64,000 bases of DNA, taken from the NCBI GenBank assembly GCA_022829145.1, contig CM040756.1, positions 7,069,023-7,133,022 on the forward strand. The letters are read 5' to 3'. The DNA is from Albula goreensis (taxonomy: Eukaryota > Chordata > Actinopteri > Albuliformes > Albulidae). Positions 22,667 to 36,060 of this stretch are shown here, piece by piece; the first letter of the stretch is position 1, and each line of letters begins with the position of its first letter. The translations under genes were made by a program, and so were the position numbers. Below the pieces are notes generated by a model that had not been told where the DNA came from, ran no database searches, and saw only the letters and a program-made list of their open reading frames with translations.

Positions 22667-24178
22667 TCTTCTCAGGGACAAACGAGTGAACCCAGGCCTC
22701 TTGGGAACAGTCGTATACACCCTCTTCCATCTATCTCTATCCCTCTCTTTCTCTGTCTCTCTTTCTCTTTTCAAGCTGTTCTCATTTCAAGTCTTTTTTT
22801 CTCCTTTACTGGCCGTCTCTCTCCTGTTGGAGGTGAGCATTCTGTATCTCTTCCTCCTCCTCCCTCTCGGCTGGATTAAAGGATGCTGTTGGGGCATTTT
22901 GAAATGGTGTGAGGGATTTTGAAAAGTGAGGACAGGGGGGCGTCTTGTCTCCTATTGCCCCACCCCCTGCCACATTTCCCCTGCGACCTCCATCTTCAAT
23001 GACAGCCCCTGCCCCTCCCTCCACCATGGAGCCTTGGTGAGCCTGAACGTGGACTCCCCTGTGCATGGGTCGAACCTCAGCCCTGACCACTCCCTGTTGG
23101 CCTGGCTGGGGCTGCAGCTGAACGGACTTTTCTTCAGCCATGCACCACTGCAACGGATGCAGGCATATAACGTCGCAGCGGCCTGGAGCAGAGCAAAAGC
23201 CATGGACTGAAAGCGCAGCTGGCATGCTCTCTGTCCCTCCCTCCCTCCCTCCCTCTCACGCGGAGCTCCTCTGCACCTGCAGGATGTAGAACACCCCAGA
23301 GGCTCATGGTCCAACACCAGCGTTTGTAGATTGTGTGGGGGCCGGGGGGGACTGAAGCGCAGGGGGAGAGGAGGCTGAGATCAACCCACCCCCACTCCCA
23401 GCCTGCTACTCCCCAGGAGGCGGGGCCTCAGGAGCCACCAGTGAAAGACACTCTGTCCAGCCTGGGAGTTTTGTTTGTTTTCTTTTTTTTACCTGTATCT
23501 TTTACCTCCCCTTTTATTCTTACGATTTTTATAAAGTTTTAAGTTGTGTCAGTGTTTTTTTTTTGTGAGAATAGTGTGGCTACATACCTTTCGCACTGCT
23601 CTGGAGCTGAGTAATGGCCTATCTACTGACTGCACATGACAATGTTTGAAGCCCATTCCTCTGTTGTTTTAGTTCAGTTTTAAAATGTGAAATCGCCCAT
23701 GATTGTGCGACTTGTGAAAGTTTCAATTCACTGCCATGTGAGCAATAAGAGAAAGCAAACCTGCAGCTAGCCTAACACGACTCTGTGATGGCATTTTGTG
23801 GCCTGGATATATTCCAGACACTGTTTTTATTCGATGCAGTATTTGGGTTTTGTTTAGTTGGTTTTTTTTCTTCCATCCTCCATCATCCTTGTATTTACCT
23901 TTCGTTGGTGAGGTGACGTTTGTGCTACGCTCTGTGAGGAGGACGGCTTTGCTGTGGTGGCCTTTTCCTTGCCTCACTAAGGGCTCTAGTGGAAGAAAGA
24001 ATGTGACCGTAAAAACGGCTTCATGGACACGGCTAGCTTTTATATCTGTCCCGCCGAAGCACCAACAGATAAGACCCCTTGCAAATGAAAGGACTCGACT
24101 CCTCTGTTGCCTCATGTTCATTTTCGCTCCTTTTGGGAGTGCGTTTTCATACACATCCTTTTGTGAGATCTTAAGCTG

Positions 24179-24184
24179 AATAAA
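24179..24184 (+). terminator. polyadenylation signal of maf1
   Basis: AATAAA followed within about 30 bases by a GT/T-rich stretch (GTTTTCTGTGTTTTAAC, then TTTGTTTGTC), as expected for a cleavage site. It lies about 1.5 kb past the maf1 stop codon. Confidence 0.65.
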
Positions 24185-24629
24185 GTTTTCTGTGTTTTAA
24201 CTGAACATTTGTTTGTCTTCCTTGTTCACAGGGACCTGACTGGTCCATTCAGGACTCCCATGATCCCCTGATAATAAAAATCCTTGATTCTGGAAAATAG
24301 TTCCCCTTGTGATTCTGTTTCATAATAGCCTGGTTTCAAGGACATTTATGTAAACTTCAAGAAATTATCAATTGATAATCAGGCATGCTTTTTTTCCCCA
24401 AGAATAAAAAGTCTTTGAAACAAAATTACTGCAATTTTTCAGTGGGGACTTTTTTACAGACTCTGTGTTGCAGTAGCCAATGATGCATTGAAACTCCAGA
24501 TTCTCTACATTAAGACAGATAATGTGTAATGTTGAATTGTTAAGTAAGGTTTCCACACCTGACGGTGTAGACCACGGGTGCTGGAGACATGCATAAGCCA
24601 GTAATGAAACTCCACAGCTATATTTGCAG

Positions 24630-24677
<48 letters not shown>

Positions 24678-25629
24678 AAGGACACAGAAGTCTGAACCAT
24701 CAATAAAGTTACAAACACAGCAAATGACAGCGTCGCTGAGTTTGTGTCAGTGTTGTCTTATGTCTGGGAACCCTGTCCATTGAATTTGACTTGGTTAGTG
24801 TTCATTAGAGACCTTTTTGAACTGTTAAACTTTTCATGTTTTCATGCAGTATTTGGAGAAAATATATCTAAATATCAATAATTCCTAACAAATCAAGACA
24901 TACTGATTGTAAAACCTCTATTTCTATTTTGCAACTACTTGGCTGTACTGCTGATTTGCAAAATCTATCAAAAAGCACTTGAATAGAATACAAAGAATAC
25001 AAAAGCACTTGACAGAACATAAAAAATCACATCTTTAAAATACATTTGGAGATCTAGTATCACAGTTTGAGAAACTAGCCTTGCAACATTACCCTGTTAC
25101 ACCATTCACAACTGAGTAAATGGAATGAAATGCTGAAACACATCCATTAATTTACCTCTTTTTTTATTTTTCCTTTGATGTGCCATATGTAGGGAAAATG
25201 AAGTAAAATGTGTTCTTTTTGTTGTCTGCTCAGGCAATCTAGATTTGAGATGAAGAGAAAAATGTGAGGAAAATCATTTATTTATTGGTCTTTTGGAATA
25301 CATGTTTAACAGTTTTTAGTTTTACAATTTTTTCTTATGTTTATTTATGTACAAACATAACTATATACATTACCTACAACAGTGGCCTGCTTTTTCATAA
25401 TCAACAAATTGAAAAACCTAATCTAATAAAAAAATCTGCTCTCTGTAACAGTATGCACTCAATCCACTTTGCCTGCCCAAAATTGATCACAAAATTGAAT
25501 GTGCCCTGCTGGAGTCTCAAAGAAAAAGAAGCCACATGTTTTAATACTAATTCTAAATAATATATTTTTAAAATAACCAACCTTGGTTTACAGGTCCTAC
25601 AGAATAACCTTGCATACATGTTAGCAAAG
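24185..25629. other. intergenic, convergent maf1/GIMAP
   Basis: A (GT)/(GA)n microsatellite lies at 24631-24674. The rest is AT-rich, and I see no gene or strong repeat. Confidence 0.6.
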
Positions 25630-28600
25630 TCAAGCAAGCAGGAGCTGTTTGGCTTTGGAGATTAGAGAAAAGTTTATGCGGCTCTCAGTTAGCAAGCTCC
25701 AAACCCCAACACACCAGAGCATGTTACCAGGGAAACGGATTTGAGGGTTAAGGAACTCCTCCTCCTCTGGGTGGCGCTGTTGCTCCAGTATTTCTACTTC
25801 CTTCTGGATTTCTGGAGCTGCATTCCCTTGGTCTCCGTCTGAATCTGTTGACACTGTCGGGGAAACAGAGAGACAAAGATCAGGTACTGCAGTGTGTGTG
25901 TGTGTGAGAGAGAAAGAGAGAGAGAGGTGAAGAAATAGTGATATAATGTTCAATGGCAGCAATTTTCTGATATCAGTGTGCTTTGTATATTATTTGTATC
26001 TAAGTGTGTTCAAACCACTTCTGCTAATCCCTCATATGAACCACTATGTGGTTTTGTATGTTGTTTTAAGGCCTGTGCATATCTCAGTGGAGTTGCAGGT
26101 TTGATTCTTAGTCAGAGGCTATTACTGTCGAACACTCATCTGGTCAGTTTTTCTGACAGCTCTGAACTGCTGTTAGCAGTGACTACGATGAGATGAAACT
26201 TACTGCTGAGGTTTAAGAATTTCTTCATACTTTCACTCCTCACTCTCCTAACAGGCGGACCACATTCCTCTGTTTCTTCAGTTGTCTTTTCCTCCACCAT
26301 TGGCCGGTCCTCTGTGCTTTCACCATTCTCCTCTTGCTCGACCGCATTGTTTCTCTTGTGGTTTTTTTCATCGTTTTCCTTACTTCTCTGTGGTACCTGG
26401 TTGGCTGAGGGTTCCCCTGAGGTTAGCTCCAAGCCATTCTCCTGCGGCTCTGCATTTTGGGGGATGAGGACCATGGCAGTATCGTCGAGAGCGCCATCAT
26501 CGCTAGTCTGATGCTGACCACTGATCAAGTGGAAGGTCTTTCCTCTGCTGTCTACCGTCTGCTGTTCAGCCGACACATTGTCCTCCACCTCAGACTGCTT
26601 AACCTCTTCTTGCCTATTCCTTGCTTCCTCATTTGTGCCTTCCTGCAGGTCACACTTTGCAACTTGTTCCACGTCTTCCACAACTGTACACTGCTGGTCC
26701 TCTCCCTCATTTTCATTCCTCATATTTTCTCTCGCTACGATTTCCTCTTCTTTCCCTTGCTTGAAGTGGTCCTCATTGCTCTTCTTCACTTCCTGTCTCA
26801 GCCCTAATAGTTCATTCTTTTCCCCATTCCGCTTTCTTGTCCCTGCATACGTGTTTTCCTCCAATTCATCTATTACCTTCCAAAGTCGTTCGATCTCCAC
26901 TTCTTTCTCCCTGAGACGGTCTGAGTAAGTATTCTCCATTTCCACCATCTGCCTCAGCATCATCTCATACGTCTCGGTATGGTCGAGGGGTCCCTGGCAG
27001 TTGAAGTGTCTCCTGTGATTTCCCCTAACCATCTTCTCTACCTCGTCCAGGAGCTGGCTCACCTGCCTACCATCAGCCCTGTCATTATTGCGGAGGACAC
27101 AGTACCTGTTCTGGACCTTCTCCAGAAGTAGCTGTAGGGCCTCCCCACCATCTTCAATGAATTGCTCGATGCTGCTTCCTTTCCCCAGGAGGTCGCCTTT
27201 CGTAAACAAGAGTACGGTGTGTCTCCAGATGTCCTCAGAGAGAACAGCCTGTAGACGGTGGGCTACCTTCTGACTCCACATTGGATCCCTGTTTATTGGG
27301 AATGCCAGGAGGAAAGCATGAGGTCCCGGGGAGCACATATTTGCACTGCTCATGGCCATCTGCTGAATCCTCCTTGGGGTGTCCTGAGGTGAGAGAGGGT
27401 CCCAACCAGGCATGTCCACCACCAGGATTGACCTCCCGGCCACAACTCCACCCCCCCAGGCATGTCTCTTGGTGTCAGTAAAGCTGTCAAAGGCCTCCCT
27501 GCCTAGGATGGTGTTTCCTGCTGAGGTCTTTCCACTCCACTCCTCCCCCAGCAGCACAATCCTCAGTTCTGTTGGAGTTTCAACTTGCTCACCTGTCCGG
27601 GACACACCTTTAAATGAATGGCACTACACAATACTAGTGAGACCATACATACACAAAGCTGGAATTTCAAAATGGCTGACAGAATTCAACCCTTCCTCCT
27701 CCAATGGTGCCAGTATCTCAGTTCTTAATGTGCACTCACACAATATCATTGCTTACATTTCTACATATGTGACTTCATGCTGTATTTAATTTTATGTGTA
27801 CATTACTGATTGCTTCAGCACACTTCTTGCTTAGCTTTATGATATCATGGTACAGTGCAAATTTACAGAAAATTAAAAAAAAATAATAATAGCATGAAGA
27901 CTTGAAATTCATGTTCATGAAATGCATTAAATATAAGCTGAAAGACTGGTGTTTAATCAAATATAAGAATATAATTACAGCTAAACCACAAGCATCACAA
28001 GTCAAAAATGAATGTTGTCAAAAAAATTTTACTTTCTTACCTTAAAATCATTATTTTTCATTATAAAACTGACAGAGTTGCTCACAGGGGCATGTAACTA
28101 TACATGTGAGTTCAGGCAGAAAGTTGGCCTGTACACGAATGATTACATGATTTTGGCTTACTCCGGTTTGGAGAAATTTAAAGTGCTACAACTGCCCCAG
28201 TCTCCCCTACGTCATGGTAACAAGGTTTCATTCGTATTCTTCACATACCAATCAGACCAATGTATTATATGTTGGTACCTGTGAAATCTTTGCTTGATAC
28301 AGTATGCTTGACATAGAAGTAAAGAATACTAATTTATTTTTTACCGATTCATATAGATTTCCACCGTGGAGTCGTGGAATGTATTCACTATTGCTTTGAC
28401 AACTGGTAACTAAAAAAGATAACATGGTGAGACAAACCTGAGTCTCCAGATTCACTGTCATCTGTCACTGTTTGTTTTGCATTTAAGTAAAAGTTTTCAA
28501 ATCATAGTAGGTAAAGATTCTCTCCTTAGAGCGATTCACTATACCACAGTTGCTTTTGACTGAAAAATATGGTGTAACTCTGCGTGTTTTCATGTCGTTT

Positions 28601-28714
28601 GTTTAATTGAAAATAAATCCTTATTTTCAGAGTAGATATACTCAATTGAATGCCATGGCATTCGATTAGTCCATGACATCAAGAGAAACACAAAAACATT
28701 TACTGACCTGGCAT
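25630..28714 (-). CDS. GIMAP/AIG1-type GTPase with coiled-coil tail
   Basis: AIG1-family (GIMAP) GTPases act in immune-cell survival and in membrane or vesicle coats. Four coding exons fit in phase: 28708-28714 (ATG CCA G), 28438-28467, 26204-27592 and 25630-25853; 1650 nt or 549 residues. Start: MPVTDDSESGDS-GEQVETPTELR. P-loop GEEWSGKT at residues 28-35, G3 DMPG 72-75, G4 TKGD 143-146, G5-like RNN 180-182. All nucleotide-contact motifs are intact. After the G domain comes a charged coiled-coil stretch (EKEVEIERLWKVIDELEEN), then a long Glu/Lys/Gln-rich region. The short last exon adds an acidic segment (HPEEEEFLNP) and a mildly hydrophobic end (LWCVGVWSLL) to SKAKQLLLA. No clear membrane anchor is seen. 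The second and third exons are joined at GGACAG|GTGAGC; without that splice the G exon has no ATG start. Fish carry many GIMAP-like genes, so no orthologue name is given. Confidence 0.88.
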
Positions 28715-30790
28715 TGTGGGATTCTGATCTTCAAAAGATTGATCAACAAAGCGCTATACCTGTTTTGTTCTGGCAACAAATAGGAAGCCGGAAGAAAATT
28801 TTACTTTCGTTATCTTTGTTAATGACCAGTTCTCGGCAACACATAAAAAAAACTGCATAACTTTTCAAACACGCAGTGTATAACTGTCCAACAAATAGTG
28901 ATACATAATTATAAATGTAATTATATCTGAAACATTTTTTTTCCAAAAGGGAGTAATGTTTGCCATGGTTAGAGTCAATTCCACCCATTCAGTTCAATTA
29001 AATTCCAGTTCAGCTCCTTTGCCCTTTAAATTCCATCAATCAAGAAGTCTCCAGCTCAGTTCCCAATACACTCTGAAATCCGATTTTGCTCCAATAAAAC
29101 CAACACAATTCAAGCTACTCTCCTATCGACGATACATTTTTGTGACATATAAATCCATAAACTAAAATGTAATTCAGTTTTTTCCCTAAATATTGGATAG
29201 ATAACGTTTTGGAATCATGACCTACAAATTTAAATAACTGAATCACCCCTATAGCTGTCTAATTTACAAAAATGGAAGTTTATATAATACTGGAATTAAA
29301 GCTTCATTGCGGAAGGGGAAATTAGAAATCACCGTTTGGTATTATTGTCTCTTTACAGCAACCAACTTTCAAGTCATTACACCTTGAAATGTAACAGTTT
29401 GTCATTAGAACAGGTTAAATTCCCATTCAAAATGTCCAGGCTCCAATTAAGGTTTAACGATTAACATTAATTAATTAAAGCTAATTAAATTGGACTTCCA
29501 TGCTTAAAGATTTTTGTAATTCCAGTTTATGACCATTTCATCACATTATAATAGATACCAAATCCAGGTGTTAGAACATGACTTCATATTCTAAAATGTG
29601 ACATATGGATGTAAACCATGATCACATCTGGTACATTTGCTTTAATGTATATTAGCTTGAAATAATTTAAAACAACATGTTGAATATGAATGGGAACACA
29701 GTCGGAATGCAATATATGTGCTAACAATGGTTGACACATTTTAATGCATTTCGTCATCATTAATGCATGTCATCTTTATTTAAAATGACAAGAATATGTA
29801 GTCAAATGTCAAACATATCCCCATACGATAAATATCGATTGATGGAAAGACCATGAGGTCAATGCGTCATGAATTACAAATGTCTGGCAATATTCTGTCA
29901 GTTCATTCTTGATTGGCAATAAATTTCAAGGAGTTGGTAGGCAAACAGTACTGTATCAAATTAACAGCTTTATCATATTGTTTAAAATAATTTACTTTTT
30001 ATCACCTATATTACCAGCAGAATTTGACATTTGTTATTTAAAATTGGCGTTTGGCGTAATCTTTCGGACCTTGATATCTCACCTCCAGGGAATCTGTCCT
30101 ATGAGTCAAATGATGAGAATACAAGTTTCCCAAGAGTGTTGTCTGCACGTTTTCAGATGCATAGGAATATTGCAGCTGAATAATATTTGACGCCGGTTTC
30201 AAACGTCATCATTAAGCATCCGCAAGTAGTGCTTGAACAACAAACCGAGGAACTGGAGCTCCACAGTGTTAGCGAGATAGAACATAAGCTGTTTAGCATG
30301 TAGTTTAGTTAGCAGCGCTTTGCTTAACTTCTTCCCTTCTGCTAGTCTCCGGAGCAGCCGACATCCCCCAAAATTAGATATACGAGCTTTGCTACTGTTT
30401 AGGGCGATGAACATTATACATTTGACCTAACGTTAACAAGGTATCAGTGGCTGGTTTCTAAGTTTTATTAACTCTTTGAGCTTATTAAAGATCTTTTTTT
30501 AGTTTTACTAGTTGGGATAACTCCAGCGTTTCGAATTGCTGACAGGCTATCTTGCATGGTAACTTTGGTATTCTAATTAGCCAACGTTAGCTATATATTG
30601 AAATCCGCAAACCGGGCAGAAAAGTGAAATCCCAGACCACTAGCTTAGCGAGCGGTTAAGTATAGTTGTCGGGATAGCCCGCCAAGTTACCTCAGCTAGA
30701 GCTGTGCGATAATATTGAGTTCAGTAATGTGAAAAACTGAGTGTAATCTAATCTGTTGCCAACCTAACGAGCACACTTGCTTTTTTACTC
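28715..30790. other. AT-rich intergenic, divergent GIMAP/lrrc14
   Basis: No coding frame with supporting features. The stretch at 30190-30720, with GTTAGC/CTAGCT motifs and higher GC, probably holds the promoter and untranslated first exon of lrrc14, because the coding exon is preceded by an acceptor (TTTTTTACTCAATAG). Confidence 0.45.
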
Positions 30791-30813
30791 AATAGCGGTG
30801 ATCGCGTTCTGCA

Positions 30814-33718
30814 ATGATGGTGCCCTCCTTGGTCCGTCTGTGTGCTAAGGAAGTTGTAAGTGACCACAGTTCATCTCCGTGCTGGCTTGCCTGTGTGCCG
30901 GGGGAATTGTATCAACCGCTCCTGGAGGCCGCCTTTGCCCACTGCCGCCCGCTGGCTATCGGCGAGTTGGTACAACGCTGGCCTGAAAGGACTCTCAGCC
31001 TCGGGGGTCGGAGGAGCTCGGGGCAAAGCCCCCCGAACAGGCTCTGTGTCCAGGCTCTTCTGCTAGCGGTGGTCCGGGGACTGGCAGACAAGAGGTGAGG
31101 AGAGCGATATTAAAGGTGAAAACATGGTGACAACATTCCCAAAATTTCTTACAAATCACCTGTCTACAGGAGCCTATAGTCATCAATTGCCTGCAGTCGG
31201 CTTTGTTGTCTCTAATGGGAAAGTTTAGTGAGCAACAGTAAACTGCGTATATTTTCATGGTGGTCTTTGCGTTTTGTTTACAGTGAGATATCGTAGCAGT
31301 AAAGGCTTTTATACCATTATAGTTTCAAAATTCCTAATAATTACACAACTACGCTTTTAAAATGTTCTGATTTCAAAACTGTGAGAAACTATTTGGCATA
31401 TCACGCAACGTTCTACACCTACAACACTTCTTTTGAGGCAGTTAAGACAGTCATTTTTAGCTTGAAGAATAATTACATTTATTATTCTGAGAAAGACCAA
31501 GTCTAGAGATTGGGTCCTAGTGGAAAATAAAGTGAAAGATGTGCAGTAATTTGAAAGTCAGATTAAAATCGGATTCAATAGGCTATTGGATGTAACGTTG
31601 AGGTGTTTGTGTTTGGTAGCGTTTATAAGTTTTCATCCTGTACATTTATATAACAAGTCGTCCGATTTAGAACCAGCTGATCCTAAAGACTGCATACCTT
31701 CATTCCTTAATGAAGTAGGCCATTAAGAAGGAGCCGTTTTATAAGAAGGAACCAGCAGCTTTTGTTTATTGCAGTTCACATCACAGATTTACAGGCAGTG
31801 CCGTGGACAGCACTGTGCCCTGTCTCTTCTGTGAATTTATATTGCTTTTTTTTGCACATGCAGTTCTGGTAAGGCCTAATTTGTGTCTTTAAATTGTCCC
31901 CTGAATATGTCTGCATCTGTGCATAGACCATACTGTGCTTTTCTGTCCTGTTCAGAGTTGGGCCCTTCATTGTCCTTTTGCCATGCCAGATTTGGCTCAA
32001 GCATATAGTTTAGTTTATGCAGGATCTGTACACTAGCATGTACCTAACATGGCTCTTCCACATTGATAATTTAATAGCTTTTCTGTTAGTTTCCATGTTT
32101 TTAACTTATTTTTGCTCTGTTCCCCTTCACCTGCTTAAGGTGTGCTCTCCAGGTTCTGGACCTGTGTGGGCTCCAGTGTGAGGACGGGAGTGTGGTGGAC
32201 TCCATGGGGGGCTGGTCCCTGACTGTGGCCCTCTGCTCTACGGTGCTGCAGGCCAAGGGCGCGGCCCCCGGGGCACCAAGGAGAGAGAGGGAGCGGAAGA
32301 GGATGCTGGAGACCGAGAGGGAGAAGGGTGGAGTGGTGAAAAGAGAGAGGGGACTGGGGATGAGAGGGTGGAGGTGGAGGGAGGGGGAGATTTGGGAGTG
32401 ATGGGGCCGGGAGGATGTTGAGGGAAACGGAGGAACAGCAGCGGGCAAGGGGAGTGAGGAGGAGGATGGAGGAGGCGAGAGCGAGGGGGTGTGAAGGGGT
32501 GGAAGGAGAGCTGGGGAGGGGAGGCGACGGCAACAGGGACGATCCAGATCCGGACAGCGTGCTTGTGCGGGTACGGGCTGACCTCTTTGTGAACGCTCGC
32601 TCCTGGGAGCGTGTGCGATCCGCCCTGGGCGCCTCTGGGCCCCTCCGCCTGCACTGCCGCTACCTCCGTGTAGAGGAGATCCCCGTGTCCAACATCGTCG
32701 CCCTGCTGGCTCTCTTGCCTCCTGGGGGGCTTCTGGGCCTGGACGTCCGCTACAGCAGCCTGGGGGTGTCCGGCCTGGCCCTCCTTCTCCCAGCCCTGGC
32801 CCCGTTCCCATCCCTGGCTTCCCTCCGCCTTCACTACTGCAACCTGGACATGCGCAGAGACCTCCCAGGCCAGGAGAGGGCGCTGCAGGAGATGGCGCAG
32901 GGCCTTGGGGGCTGAGCCACCTGCGCAGACTCAGCCTTACTGCCCTGCGACTGCCAGGACACCTGCGCATGCTGCTCAGGTATGGGGCAATCAGGACCAG
33001 GCCTACACACCTTAATGCAAAACTAATTCCATAAGAGGAATAAGCACATGTTTAGGGTATTAGACTTAATGTCATGTTTCAGAGTGTTACAATGAACCTT
33101 CAATCATCTCTCTTCTCTCCTCCTTTTGTGCTGGCCCGCAGTTCCCTGTCTCACCCTCTGGAGGTGCTAGAACTCCCTTACCTGAGCCTGAGCCCGGCTG
33201 ACCTGTCCTACCTGTCGTGCAGCCCCCACGCCTCCTCCCTGCGGCGCCTGGACCTGAGCGAGAACAAACTGGACGAGTCGGCGCTTCCGTCCCTGCGTCG
33301 ACTCTTCCACCATGCCTCAGACTCCCTCTCCCAGCTCTCTCTCAGTGGCTGCGGCCTCACCGACTCCCTCCTCGGGGAGCTGTTGCCTGCCCTGGGCTGC
33401 TGCCGGGCCCTACGCAGCCTGGAGCTCGCCTTGAATCCTCTCTCCCAGGCCGGGGTGCTGTCACTGGCCAGGGTGTGCGCTGCCATCTCCTCCCTCCGTG
33501 TGCTGCTCTACCCAAACCCCCTAGAGGAATACCAGCCGGGCCTGCCCCCACTGCCCTCCAGTGCCCAGCTGCTGGACTGGCCCCTGGCAGAGGAGCTGGA
33601 GGTGCATGAGACCACGCAGGCCGAGCTGGAGAAGGTGCTGCAGGAGAGGGGACGATCTGATCTGCTCCTGACCTCTGACCTGCTCAGCTACAGCAGTGAC
33701 CTGATGGAGGAAGACTAG
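30814..33718 (+). CDS. lrrc14: LRRC14-like leucine-rich-repeat protein with two apparent frameshifts
   Basis: LRRC14 is a PRAME-type leucine-rich-repeat protein; the human protein is reported to bind IKK-beta and to serve as a Cullin-2 substrate adaptor. Coding exons: 30814-31094, 32140-32979, 33142-33718 (1698 nt). Matches to human LRRC14 include an N-terminal helix region (PGELYQPLLEAAFAHCRPL), VRADLFVNARSW, LRLHCRYLRVEEIP, LASLRLHYCNLDM, and the LRRs SLRRLDLSENKLDESAL and LRSLELALNPLSQAGV, then TSDLLSYSSDLMEED. The middle exon is not a single frame. Frame 2 ends at a TGA at 32399-32401 after a purine-rich Arg/Glu/Gly linker. The conserved LRR block then runs in frame 0 from about 32364 to a TGA at 32913-32915. 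The homology continues in frame 2 from about 32912 (LSHLRRLSLTALRLPGHL). The shifts cancel. Both lie at or near G runs, so assembly indels are the simplest reading. Convergent with wdr97. Confidence 0.85.
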
Positions 33719-36060
33719 TGGAGACCCATCAGGGGATAGGTAGTTTCCACTTCAGATGCTCAGCCTCTAAAACATTTGGATAACCATGCTAACTTTTCTG
33801 GCCTATGCCTCCTCCAGTCACATTGGTGCTATGAGATTTGTGACAGTGAATTTGATTGGCTCATGTGGTCTGTCAGTACTGAGTACTGATTGACAGTTAG
33901 TTAATTATAAAACCGCATTCCTGGAAGTCAGGCAGAATTACACCACATTGAAGTGAGAAATTAGCCAGCCATATGTGGCGAGGGGTTTTGAGTCTCAGCC
34001 TTCCTCACTTTCTAAATGTTCAGAGGTAGAGGAGTTAGTCACAGCCTTCTTTTTATCAAGTTTACCTCTGATCTTAGATGGGAGAAAGAGATGAAGAGAT
34101 TTTCAAGTCATAACAACAAGTTCAGGCATCTGATGCAACCAAAGAAGAGGCCAGCCAGTTCAACTCTTTGGGAGAAAAAAATTCCCAAAACCTCAGACAA
34201 CCCTTGGGCCCTCAAAGAATCACTTCTAAGGCGCCTTAACTTGCTTTCATCACTTTGCTGGGTCCCAGTGCAGTATTCCCATGGAAAACCTCAAAACATA
34301 TTTGCTTGACAATCATTCAGCGTCATTGAAAAATCTAAAGAGTCTAAAGTCTTCCAGTGTATGCAGTATGTTCAGGGTAACAGCTTTATTGAGCTTACAC
34401 CACACCAAAAACCATCTGCTTGATTTACAAAAAAGTAAAAAAAAAAAAAAAAAGACAATGCTTATATCTCAAACCTCAGCCTTATTGCAGCATGTCCTTG
34501 GACTGGTGTATTGTGACTGAAACGTACTCCATCAGAGTTTAAAGAGTAGTTATTTCAGACACTCCATGGAATGGTCACACCCTGGCAACCAACAGCAGCT
34601 GCGGAGTCCTAAGTGGAGTGCATGAGCTGACGTGTGGATCAGGACAGGAATTCATCAAAAGGATATCGGTGTTAACGGGCGCTTAAAAAGCCACAGGTCA
34701 AGAGTAAAAACAGGCTGAGAGATTGTGGAAAAAAATTACAACTGAATACTGGTCCTATTATGATTATTATCATCATTATTATTATATACATACTGTGATT
34801 TGTGTAATTTATTTATGATGTCAATAGAGTCAGTCTTGCTTGAATAGGACTTCAGAAATCTAGTGTGTATATATATCTGTATGTATATGTGCCATGAATG
34901 CAATCAGATTGTTATCTATGATCACATGGCAGTGCATCACATAGAAATTCCTATGATGTCAGTAATATTCATTCAATCAATTATCATCATTACTATAAAT
35001 CTGTATAATGACCAATGGAGGACACTGTATTATTGATGTTTGTATAAAGAGATTGCATCTTTTAAGATGTTAAGATTTCGGCTTGTAATCAAGCAAGCAC
35101 TCATTTATTTTTACATATTGAATGTGATCATTTCAAAGTTACATACAGTACTCTTGATAAGTACTCTCTCTTGTAATTATCCATGTATAATTAAATTATA
35201 TTTTATTATTTTTCTTATGGGAACTGCTGCTGTTATTCCAGTTGTCAGAAATGAGAAGCGATTTGATCGAATATGAAATGCAGTAAACTAGTTGCCCTTG
35301 ACCTTTCAGTGGAAACTGTTTGGCTCGACGTGAATCACATTCTCCGGAGGTGAGTCCTGCATACAGACAAGTGCTGTATGAAACATTCAACCCATCCATC
35401 AGTGCCTCATTTCTAAATCAGCTGATGTTTCATTGCATCATCTCTTTTGATCATGTTAAATGAGTAAATACATTTTACATTTGAATGCTTAGCTTACAGG
35501 GACAGATAACTAAAAACTAAATCAAGTTTCACCATGCAAATTGCTGATATTAACCGTAAAATGGCTAAAACAACTAATAAGGACAGTACATTGTATTGAC
35601 AGGAAGGTATGTATGTATCAGTTTTGGGTAAACTCACTTTCAGCTTGACACATAATCCAGTGTACTGCTGCCTGTTGAGTGGGGGTGGGCAAGGAATGCT
35701 GTACCTTTCTGTATTTTGCTCCCAAGTTCTGTTCCAAATTATTTAATTAGCCCAGCCATTCATGTGATCTGACACTTGGCGACACTCTCTTAAGAATGAG
35801 GTCAGGAATGACAGCCAAAGTCTGTTGCCACGTTCTACACATACAATGCTCTGGCATGAGCTATCATACAATACATGAATCGGTACCGGTATATGTATCT
35901 CAGTTAGCTAATTGATCCACAGTGATTGGTCGAAACAAAAGTGCACTTTACATGAGCAGCAGTCCTCCAGTGCTGAATTTTCGCAGTCCTGTATTGAGCT
36001 GTTTGTGGTAGTCTAAAGGTAAGGCTGGTTTCCAGTTTCCTTGGGCAGGGGTGTACACGG
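33719..36060. other. 3' flanks between lrrc14 and wdr97
   Basis: Holds the 3' UTR of lrrc14 and intergenic DNA. A poly(A) tract lies at 34434-34453, with AT-rich simple sequence at 34755-34900. No gene is seen. The last wdr97 exon ends at 36061. Confidence 0.6.

Noticed and set aside
23723-24179. Overlapping frames of 143 and 127 codons on both strands
   Set aside because: They lie in the maf1 3' UTR, overlap antisense to each other and show no domain or splice support.
26282-27789. Several plus-strand frames up to 125 codons
   Set aside because: They are antisense shadows of the GIMAP-type exon at 26204-27592.
32101-32970. Minus-strand frames of 289 and 198 codons rich in Pro/Ser/Arg
   Set aside because: They are antisense to the purine-rich and LRR-coding exon of lrrc14; the plus strand has the homology.
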